Of a stretch of DNA of 64,000 nt, positions 1 through 6,579 are shown piece after piece. The notes below the pieces were generated by a model. That model was not told where the DNA came from and did not search any database. It saw only the letters and a list, made by a program, of their open reading frames with translations. The stretch comes from Bacillota bacterium (GTDB lineage Bacteria; Bacillota; Clostridia; Lachnospirales; Lachnospiraceae), in contig JAEYGZ010000037.1 in assembly GCA_023409535.1 (NCBI GenBank), positions 1 to 64,000 of the forward strand, given 5' to 3'. The translations under genes were made by a program, and so were the position numbers. Each line of letters starts with the position of its first letter. The stretch's first letter is position 1.

Positions 1-14
1 ACTGAGAAAGTTGC

Positions 15-140
15 TTACAAAGTGGGATTGTGAATTACAAATCGGGAAATTCATTTACAAAAATGGAATCTCTTTTACAAAACGGGACTTTCAGCTTTCA
101 AACGGGAACCTCATGTTTCAATTCACCACCTCAATTCACC
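15..140. repeat. 20-bp-phased tandem repeat array
   Basis: Units resembling TTACAAAACGGGA begin at 15, 35, 55, 75 and 95, exactly 20 bp apart; a more diverged sixth unit lies at 115. A second short direct repeat, TCAATTCACC, occurs at 118-127 and 131-140. Multiple phased copies of a transposase-binding motif are known at the ends of IS21-family elements, and phased ~20-bp units also occur as replication iterons. No transposase or replication gene is in view, so an IS end cut by the window edge is only the favoured guess. Confidence 0.6.
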
Positions 141-168
141 TTACTGGTAATTAATTTATCGATAAACG

Positions 169-208
169 TTAAATATTTATTGACATGTATAAAATATTTA
201 ATTATAAT
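169..208 (+). promoter_or_regulatory. Promoter with inverted repeat, upstream of the DUF2975 gene
   Basis: TTGACA (180-185), 17-bp spacer, TATAAT (203-208). An imperfect inverted repeat, TTAAATATTTAT (169-180) and ATAAAATATTTAA (189-201), brackets the -35 box. The XRE-type regulator encoded downstream in the same operon could bind there, which would be autoregulation; that is inference. Confidence 0.65.
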
Positions 209-240
209 CATAGTATAAGTTTGGCCTCGGAGGTAAATAG

Positions 241-837
241 ATGGAAGCTGAAAGGTTAAGAATTAAAAGATATTCCCATAATTTGAGGATTGTCATGAAT
301 GTTTTTTATTGGGCAGCGATTGTTGCTGTTGGTGGGTGTTTCATTGCGGCTTTCGTTATCAATGTTATACCTGATTCGTATTTTGCACTAAGTGAGAGAA
401 GCATAGGACATCTCGGTTTTTCCCTTGACGGATTGACGAAATATAATATTAATGATGCAGTATTGCAGGGTATAAATATGAAAAGTATTTATATAGCGAT
501 AATGATAATGTCAGCATCAATTTCTTTTTTAACAATCCCTGCATTAAAGCAATTAACGCTTATTTTGGGATCTGTAGATAGGGATAAGCCCTTTGAAAAA
601 GAAAACGCCAAGAGGATATCAATCATTGGTATTGTATTAATATTGGGTTCGTTTTTGATTCCTGCATTTGAGATTTTCGTTACCAGGACAATGATAGATA
701 CCTTGAAAATACAAAATATTAATACAAATTATATGGTAAACATTATTTTGATATTTACGGGATTTTTGATGTTTATACTTAGCGGTATATTTAAATACGG
801 CAGTTATCTCCAGCATGAATATGATGAAACAGTATAG
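241..837 (+). CDS. DUF2975 family membrane protein
   Basis: A 198-residue protein of unknown biochemical function. It matches the DUF2975 pattern: four hydrophobic segments at roughly residues 17-40, 78-100, 125-148 and 165-187, with a charged stretch (DRDKPFEKENAKR) between the second and third. The ATG follows the ribosome binding site CGGAGGT. It is followed 11 bp later by a small XRE-type regulator; this membrane-protein/HTH pairing is common in Firmicutes and suggests a two-gene regulatory unit in which the membrane partner modulates the DNA-binding protein. That role is inferred from pairing only. Family assignment rests on layout and partner, not on a catalytic motif. Confidence 0.78.
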   Translation: MEAERLRIKRYSHNLRIVMNVFYWAAIVAVGGCFIAAFVINVIPDSYFALSERSIGHLGFSLDGLTKYNINDAVLQGINMKSIYIAIMIMSASISFLTIPALKQLTLILGSVDRDKPFEKENAKRISIIGIVLILGSFLIPAFEIFVTRTMIDTLKIQNINTNYMVNIILIFTGFLMFILSGIFKYGSYLQHEYDETV

Positions 838-848
838 GAGTTGACAGT

Positions 849-1082
849 ATGGCGATAATTGTAAGACTTGACCGCATGATGGCGGATAGGAAAATATCAC
901 TGAATGACTTGTCGGAGCGTATCGGTATTTCAATCGTCAATCTGTCTAATCTGAAAACTGGAAAGGTAAAGGCAATCAGGTTTTCAACGCTCAACAGGAT
1001 TTGCAGAGAGCTGAAATGTCAACCGGGAGATATTTTAGAATATATAGAGAATAATGAGGAAGAAGACAGCGATGGCTTATAA
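849..1082 (+). CDS. XRE-family helix-turn-helix regulator (YozG-like)
   Basis: This 77-residue protein is essentially one lambda-repressor-like HTH domain. The helix pair around LSERIGISIVNLSNLKTGK (about residues 21-39) is the DNA-binding motif, and RICRELKCQPGDILEY is the typical final helix of the short Cro/CI group. An acidic tail (NNEEEDSD) ends the protein. It sits 11 bp after the DUF2975 gene, with GGAGTTGACAGT just before the ATG, so the two are almost certainly co-transcribed. The inverted repeat at the operon promoter is a candidate operator. A terminator follows at 1121. Confidence 0.85.
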   Translation: MAIIVRLDRMMADRKISLNDLSERIGISIVNLSNLKTGKVKAIRFSTLNRICRELKCQPGDILEYIENNEEEDSDGL

Positions 1083-1120
1083 TAATCGCTGTTATAACAT
1101 GATATCAATGACAGGTACTG

Positions 1121-1154
1121 AGCCGATATTAAGAATATCGGCTTATTTTCTTTT
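1121..1154 (+). terminator. Rho-independent terminator of the DUF2975-HTH operon
   Basis: Perfect 10-bp stem AGCCGATATT / AATATCGGCT with loop AAG, followed by TATTTTCTTTT. Confidence 0.85.
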
Positions 1155-1226
1155 GGTTTAATAGAATTCTATTATTAATATTCGATGAAAAGAAATTGGA
1201 ACTTTGTTGAAATAATGTGAAAATAA

Positions 1227-1254
1227 TTGCAAATACTTTTGAATTATGTATAAT
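1227..1254 (+). promoter_or_regulatory. Promoter for the DUF4234-DUF2752 pair
   Basis: TTGCAA (1227-1232), 16-bp spacer, TATAAT (1249-1254). The DUF4234 start codon lies 34 bp downstream, behind a GGAGGAG ribosome binding site. Confidence 0.6.
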
Positions 1255-1288
1255 TATAGATATTAGCAGCTAATAGGAGGAGAAAATA

Positions 1289-1624
1289 ATGGTTATAAAC
1301 AGAAATATCGTATTATGTATCATTTTTAGTTTAATTACCTGTGGGATATATACCATCTACTGGTATGTCTGCCTGGCGAACGATGTTAATACGGTTTCAG
1401 GTATGCCGGACACAAGCGGCGGAGTGGTTTTACTGCTGACAATTCTCACCTGCGGAATTTATGGATTTTTTTGGGCTTATCGATGCGGAGAAAAGATTGA
1501 TATGGCAAAACGAAACCGCGGGTTTGCTTCCAGTAACAGCGGAGTTTTATATCTGCTGTTTTATATTGTCGGAGGATTGATTACTTTTGCACTTATTCAA
1601 CACGAAGTTAATCAATTGGCTTAG
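1289..1624 (+). CDS. DUF4234 domain membrane protein
   Basis: A 111-residue protein with the DUF4234 hallmark repeated twice: an LITCGIYTIYW segment near residues 16-26 and LTCGIYGFFW near residues 54-63, each within a membrane helix. A third hydrophobic helix is near the C terminus (GVLYLLFYIVGGLITFALI). Function is unknown; the family is usually found in small envelope-associated gene sets. The ATG follows GGAGGAG. The next gene starts immediately after its stop, so the two form an operon. Confidence 0.8.
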   Translation: MVINRNIVLCIIFSLITCGIYTIYWYVCLANDVNTVSGMPDTSGGVVLLLTILTCGIYGFFWAYRCGEKIDMAKRNRGFASSNSGVLYLLFYIVGGLITFALIQHEVNQLA

Positions 1625-1628
1625 CTTT

Positions 1629-2018
1629 ATGCAGATGAAAAGGTTCCTAAAAACAAATAGTATTCTTTTCATAATCGGTATCATATATCTCATATGGTAC
1701 CGATTAACACATATTGGGATTCCGTGTATATTTCTTTTGGTAACAGATTTATACTGTCCGGGGTGCGGTATTACAAGAATGTTTTTGGCGATTAGCCGCT
1801 TGGATTTTTTAGGTGCTTTTCGAAGCAATTGCTTTGTTTTTCTTCTGCTTCCTTATGGAATATTTGTTTATGCAAGACATAACTGGTATTTGATCGTGAA
1901 GGGAGAACAATATAACTATGGGACATTTCATAAATACCTTTTATATGTAATATTAGCAATGACTTTAATCTTCGGTGTGGTTAGAAATATTCCGTATTTT
2001 TATTTTTTGAGGCCATAA
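1629..2018 (+). CDS. DUF2752 family membrane protein
   Basis: A small membrane protein carrying the DUF2752 signature CPGCGITR (after a GIPCIF segment), whose two cysteines are probably functionally important, with about three transmembrane helices. No enzymatic role is established. The start at 1629 gives MQMKRF..., typical for the family; a TTG at 1587 with GGAGG 11 bp ahead would add 14 residues and overlap the upstream gene, so the start is not certain. It follows the DUF4234 gene by 4 bp and ends before a strong terminator. Confidence 0.78.
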   Translation: MQMKRFLKTNSILFIIGIIYLIWYRLTHIGIPCIFLLVTDLYCPGCGITRMFLAISRLDFLGAFRSNCFVFLLLPYGIFVYARHNWYLIVKGEQYNYGTFHKYLLYVILAMTLIFGVVRNIPYFYFLRP

Positions 2019-2028
2019 TTATTTCGGG

Positions 2029-2073
2029 ATAAAGTCGCTTATTCCTTTTACGGAACAGCGACTTTATTTTTTT
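2029..2073 (+). terminator. Rho-independent terminator after the DUF2752 gene
   Basis: ATAAAGTCGCT (2029-2039) pairs perfectly with AGCGACTTTAT (2057-2067), followed by a T run. It lies between convergent genes; the T tract favours the plus-strand operon. Confidence 0.85.
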
Positions 2074-2093
2074 GCTTACATTTTATTTCTTAT

Positions 2094-3338
2094 TTATAAA
2101 ACATTCTTATTTAAAATTTTGATCTCGTCCGATTGACGATATAAAATGAAGCCATAATAATTGTTTTCCGCCAGTGCAGTTATAAGTTTATTTAATTTTC
2201 GCGGCCTTTCAAACAAAGTAATATCGTACGTAGCCCGTAAAGCTGCCGCCTTTTCGTTTGCCCGGAGAAAATCGGTCTCATAGATTAGGGCTATTTTCTT
2301 TTTGATATTTGGTACAGAATAGTTTTTATCTTTCAGTATGCTGAAGATCCTTTCGAATCCAATGGAGAAGCCCACGGCAGGGACATTTTCATTGGTAAAT
2401 TTGCCGATTAGATTATCATATCGGCCTCCGCCGGCAATGGAACCTCGAAAGTCATTACTGACAATTTCAAAAATTGTTCCGGTATAATATCCTTGTCCGC
2501 GTACCAGTGAAAAATCAAATTCAATACCATACCTGCCTTCCGAAAGGGTTTGAAGCGTTGCAATGATCTCTTCCAGCCTTTCCATACTTTCAGGGCCTGA
2601 AGAGATCGTCTTGATATAAGCTGGTGTAAGAGGTAAATTACCCAGAAGTATATCCATGGCATTGATTTTATCGATGCCAAATCCTTTACGAGATAATTCT
2701 TCCTTTATCCCCGCAGCTCCTATTTTATCAAGCTTATCAAATGCGATGCATATACTGTCCAGTTCCTTTGCATCGAATCCGATGGATAAAAAGACATCTT
2801 TTAGGATGTTTCTGTCATTTATTTTCACGGTAAAATCTCCCAAACCAATTGATAGCAGTGCTTTGGAGGTTACATGGATTAATTCTATTTCGCAATTGAC
2901 CGAGGAGGAACCGACGATATCGATATCACATTGGACAAATTCGCGCAGTCTTCCTTTTTGAGGCTTTTCGGCGCGATAAACCTTATCGATTTGGATGCAT
3001 TTAAGCGGCAGGATCAGGCTTTGCCTGTTATTTGCATAGTATCTGCTTAATGGCAGTGTTAAATCATACCGTAAACCTATGTCCGAGAGTTCATGATACA
3101 ATTGGCTTTGAAGCGCATGGTCCAGCTTTTCACCCCGTTTTAATATTTTAAAGATGAGATTTAGATTTTCTCCTCCGTCACTTTTATCCAGGTTCTCAAT
3201 GTCTTCAAGAGCCGGTGTCATAATGCGTTCAAACCCGTTGCTTCTATAGGTCTCCAAGATCTTGTTCTGTAAGAATTCCCTTAACAAAGTATCATAGGGT
3301 AAATAATCATTTGTTCCTTTTACTGTTCCTGTTTTCAT
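2094..3338 (-). CDS. hisS: Histidyl-tRNA synthetase-like protein
   Basis: A 414-residue class II synthetase catalytic core of the HisRS/HisZ family, which charges tRNA-His with histidine or, in HisZ, serves as regulatory subunit of HisG. Visible motifs are LRYDLT (89-94), RAEKPQKGRLREFVQCD (122-138, motif 2), RGQGYYTGTIFE (280-291), GGGRYDNL (303-310) and GFSIGFER (323-330). RYDLT and REFVQCD resemble the archaeal/eukaryotic-type HisRS more than the usual bacterial RPEGT form. Canonical HisRS has RGLDYY where this has RGQGYY. The C-terminal anticodon-binding-like region is short, about 70 residues. The gene stands alone behind a His-codon leader peptide and terminator. True HisRS is likely; a HisZ-like or other paralogous role remains possible. 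Confidence 0.82.
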   Translation of the reverse strand: MKTGTVKGTNDYLPYDTLLREFLQNKILETYRSNGFERIMTPALEDIENLDKSDGGENLNLIFKILKRGEKLDHALQSQLYHELSDIGLRYDLTLPLSRYYANNRQSLILPLKCIQIDKVYRAEKPQKGRLREFVQCDIDIVGSSSVNCEIELIHVTSKALLSIGLGDFTVKINDRNILKDVFLSIGFDAKELDSICIAFDKLDKIGAAGIKEELSRKGFGIDKINAMDILLGNLPLTPAYIKTISSGPESMERLEEIIATLQTLSEGRYGIEFDFSLVRGQGYYTGTIFEIVSNDFRGSIAGGGRYDNLIGKFTNENVPAVGFSIGFERIFSILKDKNYSVPNIKKKIALIYETDFLRANEKAAALRATYDITLFERPRKLNKLITALAENNYYGFILYRQSDEIKILNKNVL

Positions 3339-3358
3339 AAAATAACTCCTTTCAAAAC

Positions 3359-3400
3359 GAAAAAATAGCCATTCAGATAGTTGGCATACCTGAATGGCTA
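3359..3400 (-). terminator. Attenuator terminator upstream of the HisRS-like gene
   Basis: On the minus strand, an 11-bp stem (3390-3400 with 3366-3376, TAGCCATTCAG / CTGAATGGCTA) is followed by a T run at 3359-3365. It lies between the leader peptide and the structural gene, so it must be conditionally bypassed for hisS expression. Confidence 0.85.
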
Positions 3401-3408
3401 AATATATA

Positions 3409-3442
3409 CATACTCAAAGAGTATGTTATACTCAAAGAGTAT
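3409..3442. repeat. Two tandem palindromes in the his leader
   Basis: CATACTCAAAGAGTATG (3409-3425) and ATACTCAAAGAGTAT (3428-3442) are perfect palindromes with centres 18 bp apart. In the minus-strand RNA each can fold as a 6-7-bp hairpin, or the outer arms can pair with each other. They may be switching elements of the attenuator or a DNA operator; the sequence alone does not decide. Confidence 0.75.
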
Positions 3443-3503
3443 GTTTGATATATTCATACATCACAGGCATAACCAATAACGACTATACCTATGACAAATA
3501 TGA

Positions 3504-3554
3504 TCATAGTCTATAATCGTTCCATGGATGGTGATGATGAATATTAAAAAACAT
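3504..3554 (-). CDS. Histidine leader peptide (MFFNIHHHHPWNDYRL)
   Basis: A 16-codon ORF with four consecutive His codons (CAT CAT CAC CAT), preceded by the strong ribosome binding site GGAGGT (3561-3566) at 6-nt spacing and a promoter just upstream. The codons after the His run (3504-3519) can pair with 3480-3494 in the RNA. A terminator hairpin (3359-3400) follows before the HisRS-like gene. This is the architecture of transcription attenuation by ribosome stalling, as in the enterobacterial his operon: scarce charged tRNA-His would stall the ribosome on the His codons and change the downstream fold. Clostridial aminoacyl-tRNA synthetase genes more often use T-box leaders, and no T-box is seen here. 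Confidence 0.88.
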   Translation of the reverse strand: MFFNIHHHHPWNDYRL

Positions 3555-3581
3555 TGGAATACCTCCGGTAAATTTTTTTCT

Positions 3582-3610
3582 AGTTTACCTCTTTGGCTTT
3601 TAAATGTCAA
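3582..3610 (-). promoter_or_regulatory. Promoter of the his leader/HisRS-like transcript
   Basis: On the minus strand TTGACA (3605-3610), 17-bp spacer, TAAACT (3582-3587). Transcription would start near 3575, only a few nucleotides before the leader peptide's ribosome binding site, giving a leader of about 235 nt. Confidence 0.7.
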
Positions 3611-3777
3611 TTTCTATTTTTGTCTTTGGTGAATATGTTCCGTAAGAGTTTTGCGAATATTTAGCGACTTACACAAATATAAGATGCAATTTACGCAATT
3701 TTAAAACTATATCTGAAGATTAGCAGTACAATAATATTGTAATATAACAAAAGTTTGAATACCGAAGGAGGTATTAT

Positions 3778-4368
3778 ATGTATTTTTTTACTCATTTGCT
3801 TATTTCGAAAGTATTATACAGGCACTTTGAGGGGGAGATCTCTTTGGACAGGCGGGCTTTTGCATACGGTAATATTAAGCCCGACCTGCCCTCTCCGGAG
3901 AGGATGCATCATACGCTTGACAAGTATATCCACACAGTATGTGAAAAGTCAAAGAAGCTTATGGAAGAGGAAGTATCCCTGGAGGATTTTTCAGTTATTC
4001 TCGGTGAAATATGCCACTATGTCTGTGACTTTTTCTGCTATTATCATTTAAGTGAAAAAGTGCATAACAGGAAACTGAGACACTGTTTTTATGAAATCAG
4101 CCTTCATTTGGAGATGCACCGGTTAAGAATGCTAAAGGGATGGAAAGCACAGTCAAAAAACCTGGATCCAAGAAAGGATATCCGCTCCATTGTTGATGAG
4201 CTTCGCAAGGAGTATTATTCGGAGCCGCATAAAAGGAAGCGGGATATTGATTTTGCCACCCAAGCCGCTATCTGGGCTTGTGAATCCATCATCTACTATC
4301 TGAGATTTCCTTCTGATATTGCAGATAGTACGCAGGATGAGGAGCAGCTGGCTGTGCATACCGCATAA
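3778..4368 (+). CDS. Zinc-dependent phospholipase C-like protein
   Basis: A 196-residue, largely helical protein. It shows the pattern of the zinc-dependent phospholipase C / S1-P1-like superfamily: an N-terminal MYFFTHLLISK, then GNIKPDLPS, then HYVCDFFCYYH (about 82-92), whose His and Asp residues are candidate metal ligands. There is no signal peptide, so the protein appears cytoplasmic, unlike secreted phospholipase C toxins; the substrate is unknown. The ATG follows GAAGGAGGTATTAT. The gene is monocistronic, between the divergent his leader and a region of gene decay. Assignment is by motif order and is moderate. Confidence 0.65.
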   Translation: MYFFTHLLISKVLYRHFEGEISLDRRAFAYGNIKPDLPSPERMHHTLDKYIHTVCEKSKKLMEEEVSLEDFSVILGEICHYVCDFFCYYHLSEKVHNRKLRHCFYEISLHLEMHRLRMLKGWKAQSKNLDPRKDIRSIVDELRKEYYSEPHKRKRDIDFATQAAIWACESIIYYLRFPSDIADSTQDEEQLAVHTA

Positions 4369-4413
4369 ATAGTCATTCACTGCAGCTCAGGACCGGTCTG
4401 GACAAGACCGCCG

Positions 4414-4521
4414 GCAAAGACTTGTTGCTTTACCGATTGCGACTGCAGTGTTCTTGTTATCTCCGGTAATCATAACAGTCTCAATTCCTGCAAATTGGAA
4501 TTTTCTGATGGCTTCCTTTCC
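4414..4521 (-). pseudogene. Remnant of a P-type cation ATPase
   Basis: Minus-strand translation of about 36 codons reads GKEAIRKFQFAGIETVMITG then DNKNTAVAIGKA, the conserved MxTGDNxxTAxAIA block of P-type ATPases. No long ORF surrounds it, and both flanks degrade into stop-containing sequence. It is best read as a relic of a lost metal-ion or Ca2+ pump gene. The rest of 4522-4830 shows no recognisable coding sequence on either strand. Confidence 0.7.
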
Positions 4522-4833
4522 TATAAGATAAATTCTGGTGTAGTTATCCATAATATTACTTTAGAAGTTCTTGCAGTAAATATGTTATTTCTTTATGCTG
4601 TTATGTCTTTGCATATCTATCCGGTTCCAGCTTATTCTTATATGTTCCAGCGAGTAATACTCCTTTGGCGGGATCGTCTTGAACAGTTGTCTGCCCTTAC
4701 CATTGGCAATTCGTGAATTATCGCATAAGATACCTGCGATTCAGAAGCTTATTCAATGCCTCGTTATTCTTACAGCCGGCCGGCTTTCCGGAAAGGCTGT
4801 TACTGTAAGCGGAAACTTTTTTAATTAACCCTA

Positions 4834-4875
4834 TTGACATGGCCGCTACTGAGTGTTACTATATACCAGTAGTAA
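4834..4875 (+). promoter_or_regulatory. Promoter and operator-like palindrome of the ABC exporter
   Basis: TTGACA (4834-4839), 17-bp spacer, TACTAT (4857-4862). The inverted repeat TTACTA (4856-4861) / TAGTAA (4870-4875) overlaps the -10 box, the position expected for a repressor site. No regulator gene is adjacent. Confidence 0.65.
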
Positions 4876-4985
4876 GCAATACTGAATATAAGTCATACAG
4901 AATAGATAGAAGGGATTGCTCTGGAAAGCCTTACGGAGCTGCTCATGGGCATAAGGAACAAAATTGGAAGGGGGAACGATTTTAA

Positions 4986-5747
4986 ATGAAAGATATCGCA
5001 ATTCAAGTAAAGGATTTAAGAAAATCCTTCAAAACCACGGAAGTCCTAAAGGGAGTGAATTTTGAAGTGGGGCGGGGCGAGATTTTCGCGCTGCTTGGCT
5101 CTAACGGTGCGGGTAAGACGACAACGGTTAATATCCTGTCAACGCTTCTGAAGCCTGACAGCGGAACAGCGGACGTCTGCGGCTTTGACACCCGGCGCCA
5201 GCCGGAAAAAGTACGGCAATCCATCAGCCTGACGGGGCAGTTTGCCGCCGTGGACGGCATCCTCACCGGACGTGAAAATCTTGTATTGATTGCCAAGCTG
5301 CGGGGGGTTGCTAATCCCGTGCAAGTTGCCGGCAGTATGCTTAAGCGCTTTGGGTTGAATGACGCGGCGAACAAACGGGCAGATACGTATTCCGGCGGTA
5401 TGGTGCGCAGGCTTGACATTGCCATGAGCCTTGTCGGGACGCCCGCCGTCATCTTTCTCGACGAGCCGACGACGGGGCTTGACCCGGAGGGACGGCTTGA
5501 AGTCTGGAAAACCGTTAAGGAGCTTGCAGAGGTTGGAACAACGATTTTGCTGACCACACAGTATTTGGAGGAAGCGGAGCAGCTTGCCGACAGGGTGGCG
5601 ATCCTGCACGGCGGTAAAATAATCGCCGTTGGAACACTTGAAGAGCTCAAAAAGCTGCTCCCGCCTGTAAAAAAAGAATATATTGAAAAAGAACCGACAT
5701 TGGAGGAAATTTTCCTCGCAATTACCGGAAAGAAGGAGGATGAGTAA
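4986..5747 (+). CDS. ABC transporter ATP-binding protein, DrrA-like
   Basis: A 253-residue ATPase subunit that powers an ABC-2-type exporter. Walker A is GSNGAGKTT (about 38-46), the ABC signature is YSGGM, Walker B is VIFLDEPT, and the H-loop position reads LLTTQYLEEAE, with Gln where many families have His, as is common in the DrrA drug/daunorubicin-resistance group. The C-terminal extension (KKEYIEKEPTLEEIFLAITG) is typical of that group. The permease gene begins directly after the stop. The pair is visibly richer in G+C than its flanks (38 of 60 bases in 5221-5280), suggesting recent acquisition. Substrate is unknown; a drug or lipid-like compound is likely. Confidence 0.88.
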   Translation: MKDIAIQVKDLRKSFKTTEVLKGVNFEVGRGEIFALLGSNGAGKTTTVNILSTLLKPDSGTADVCGFDTRRQPEKVRQSISLTGQFAAVDGILTGRENLVLIAKLRGVANPVQVAGSMLKRFGLNDAANKRADTYSGGMVRRLDIAMSLVGTPAVIFLDEPTTGLDPEGRLEVWKTVKELAEVGTTILLTTQYLEEAEQLADRVAILHGGKIIAVGTLEELKKLLPPVKKEYIEKEPTLEEIFLAITGKKEDE

Positions 5748-6503
5748 ATGAAAAACAAAACAGGCGTACTGTTCGGGCGCTTAATGCGCCATATACTGCG
5801 AAGCCCCGACACGATTATTACGGTAGCGGTAACACCGATTGCAATGTTGCTGCTGTTTGTCTACGTGCTTGGCGGCGCAATTCAGACGGGTACGGACAAC
5901 TATGTGAATTATCTGCTGCCAGGTATACTGCTGATGGCCATCGCATCCGGCGTAGCCTATACTGCCTTTCGACTGTTTACCGATATGCAGAAAGGACTTG
6001 TCGCACGGTTCAATACAATGCCCATCAAGCGCTCGTCGGTGCTGTGGGGACATGTGCTGACCTCAATTGTTTCCAATACGATTACAGTCGTTGTGATTTT
6101 CCTTGTGGCACTGATTATGGGCTTTCGTTCCGGCGCAGGAATATTGGAATGGCTTGCGGTAGCAGGAATACTTGAGCTATTTACGCTTGCGCTGACATGG
6201 CTTGCGGTCATCCCGGGCATAACAGCAAAATCGATAGACGGCGCAAGCGCGTTCTCGTACCCGCTGATCTTTCTGCCCTTTATCAGTTCAGCCTTCGTTC
6301 CGACCGAAACAATGCCTGCCGCCGTCCGTATTTTCGCGGAGAATCAGCCTGTGACTTCAATTGTAGACTCTATTCGGGCGTTGCTGTCACGTGAGCCGGT
6401 AGGCAATGATATTTGGATTGCTCTGGCGTGGTGTGTTGGAATAGTTATTATCACCTATTTCTTTGCGATGCGGACGTATCAGCGGCGTGTGTTGAACCAT
6501 TAA
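5748..6503 (+). CDS. ABC-2 type permease, DrrB-like
   Basis: A 251-residue membrane subunit with about six transmembrane helices, partner of the preceding ATPase: its ATG abuts the ATPase stop, with AAGGAGGATGAGTAA as ribosome binding site. The segments FNTMPIKRSSVLWGHVL and PLIFLPFISSAFVPTETMP fit the ABC-2 exporter family (DrrB/NodJ type). Together the two genes would form a homodimeric-type exporter. It shares the elevated G+C of its partner. A hairpin terminator follows. Confidence 0.86.
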   Translation: MKNKTGVLFGRLMRHILRSPDTIITVAVTPIAMLLLFVYVLGGAIQTGTDNYVNYLLPGILLMAIASGVAYTAFRLFTDMQKGLVARFNTMPIKRSSVLWGHVLTSIVSNTITVVVIFLVALIMGFRSGAGILEWLAVAGILELFTLALTWLAVIPGITAKSIDGASAFSYPLIFLPFISSAFVPTETMPAAVRIFAENQPVTSIVDSIRALLSREPVGNDIWIALAWCVGIVIITYFFAMRTYQRRVLNH

Positions 6504-6515
6504 TAAATTATAACC

Positions 6516-6557
6516 GGGCAGGTACGGGATGATAGACTCTCCGTACCTGCCCAATTT
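6516..6557. terminator. Bidirectional terminator hairpin
   Basis: A perfect 12-bp stem, GGGCAGGTACGG (6516-6527) with CCGTACCTGCCC (6541-6552), followed by AATTT. It lies between the convergent exporter and SIMPL genes and may serve both; T tracts are weak. Confidence 0.7.
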
Positions 6558-6579
6558 ACATCTCTATGGCCCGATACCG

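Noticed and set aside
15..140. CRISPR array
   Set aside because: The units are too short and similar throughout, with no unique spacers and no cas genes.
3339..3577. T-box leader upstream of the HisRS-like gene
   Set aside because: No T-box sequence (GGGTGG-ACCGCG type) was found; the leader has a His-codon ORF instead.
4495..4716. 73-codon plus-strand open frame
   Set aside because: It is partly antisense to the P-type ATPase remnant, has no ribosome binding site and no family resemblance.
5003..5812. 269-codon minus-strand open frame
   Set aside because: It lies opposite the ABC ATPase gene; its Ser/Pro-rich composition with no motif marks it as a by-product of G+C-rich coding on the other strand.
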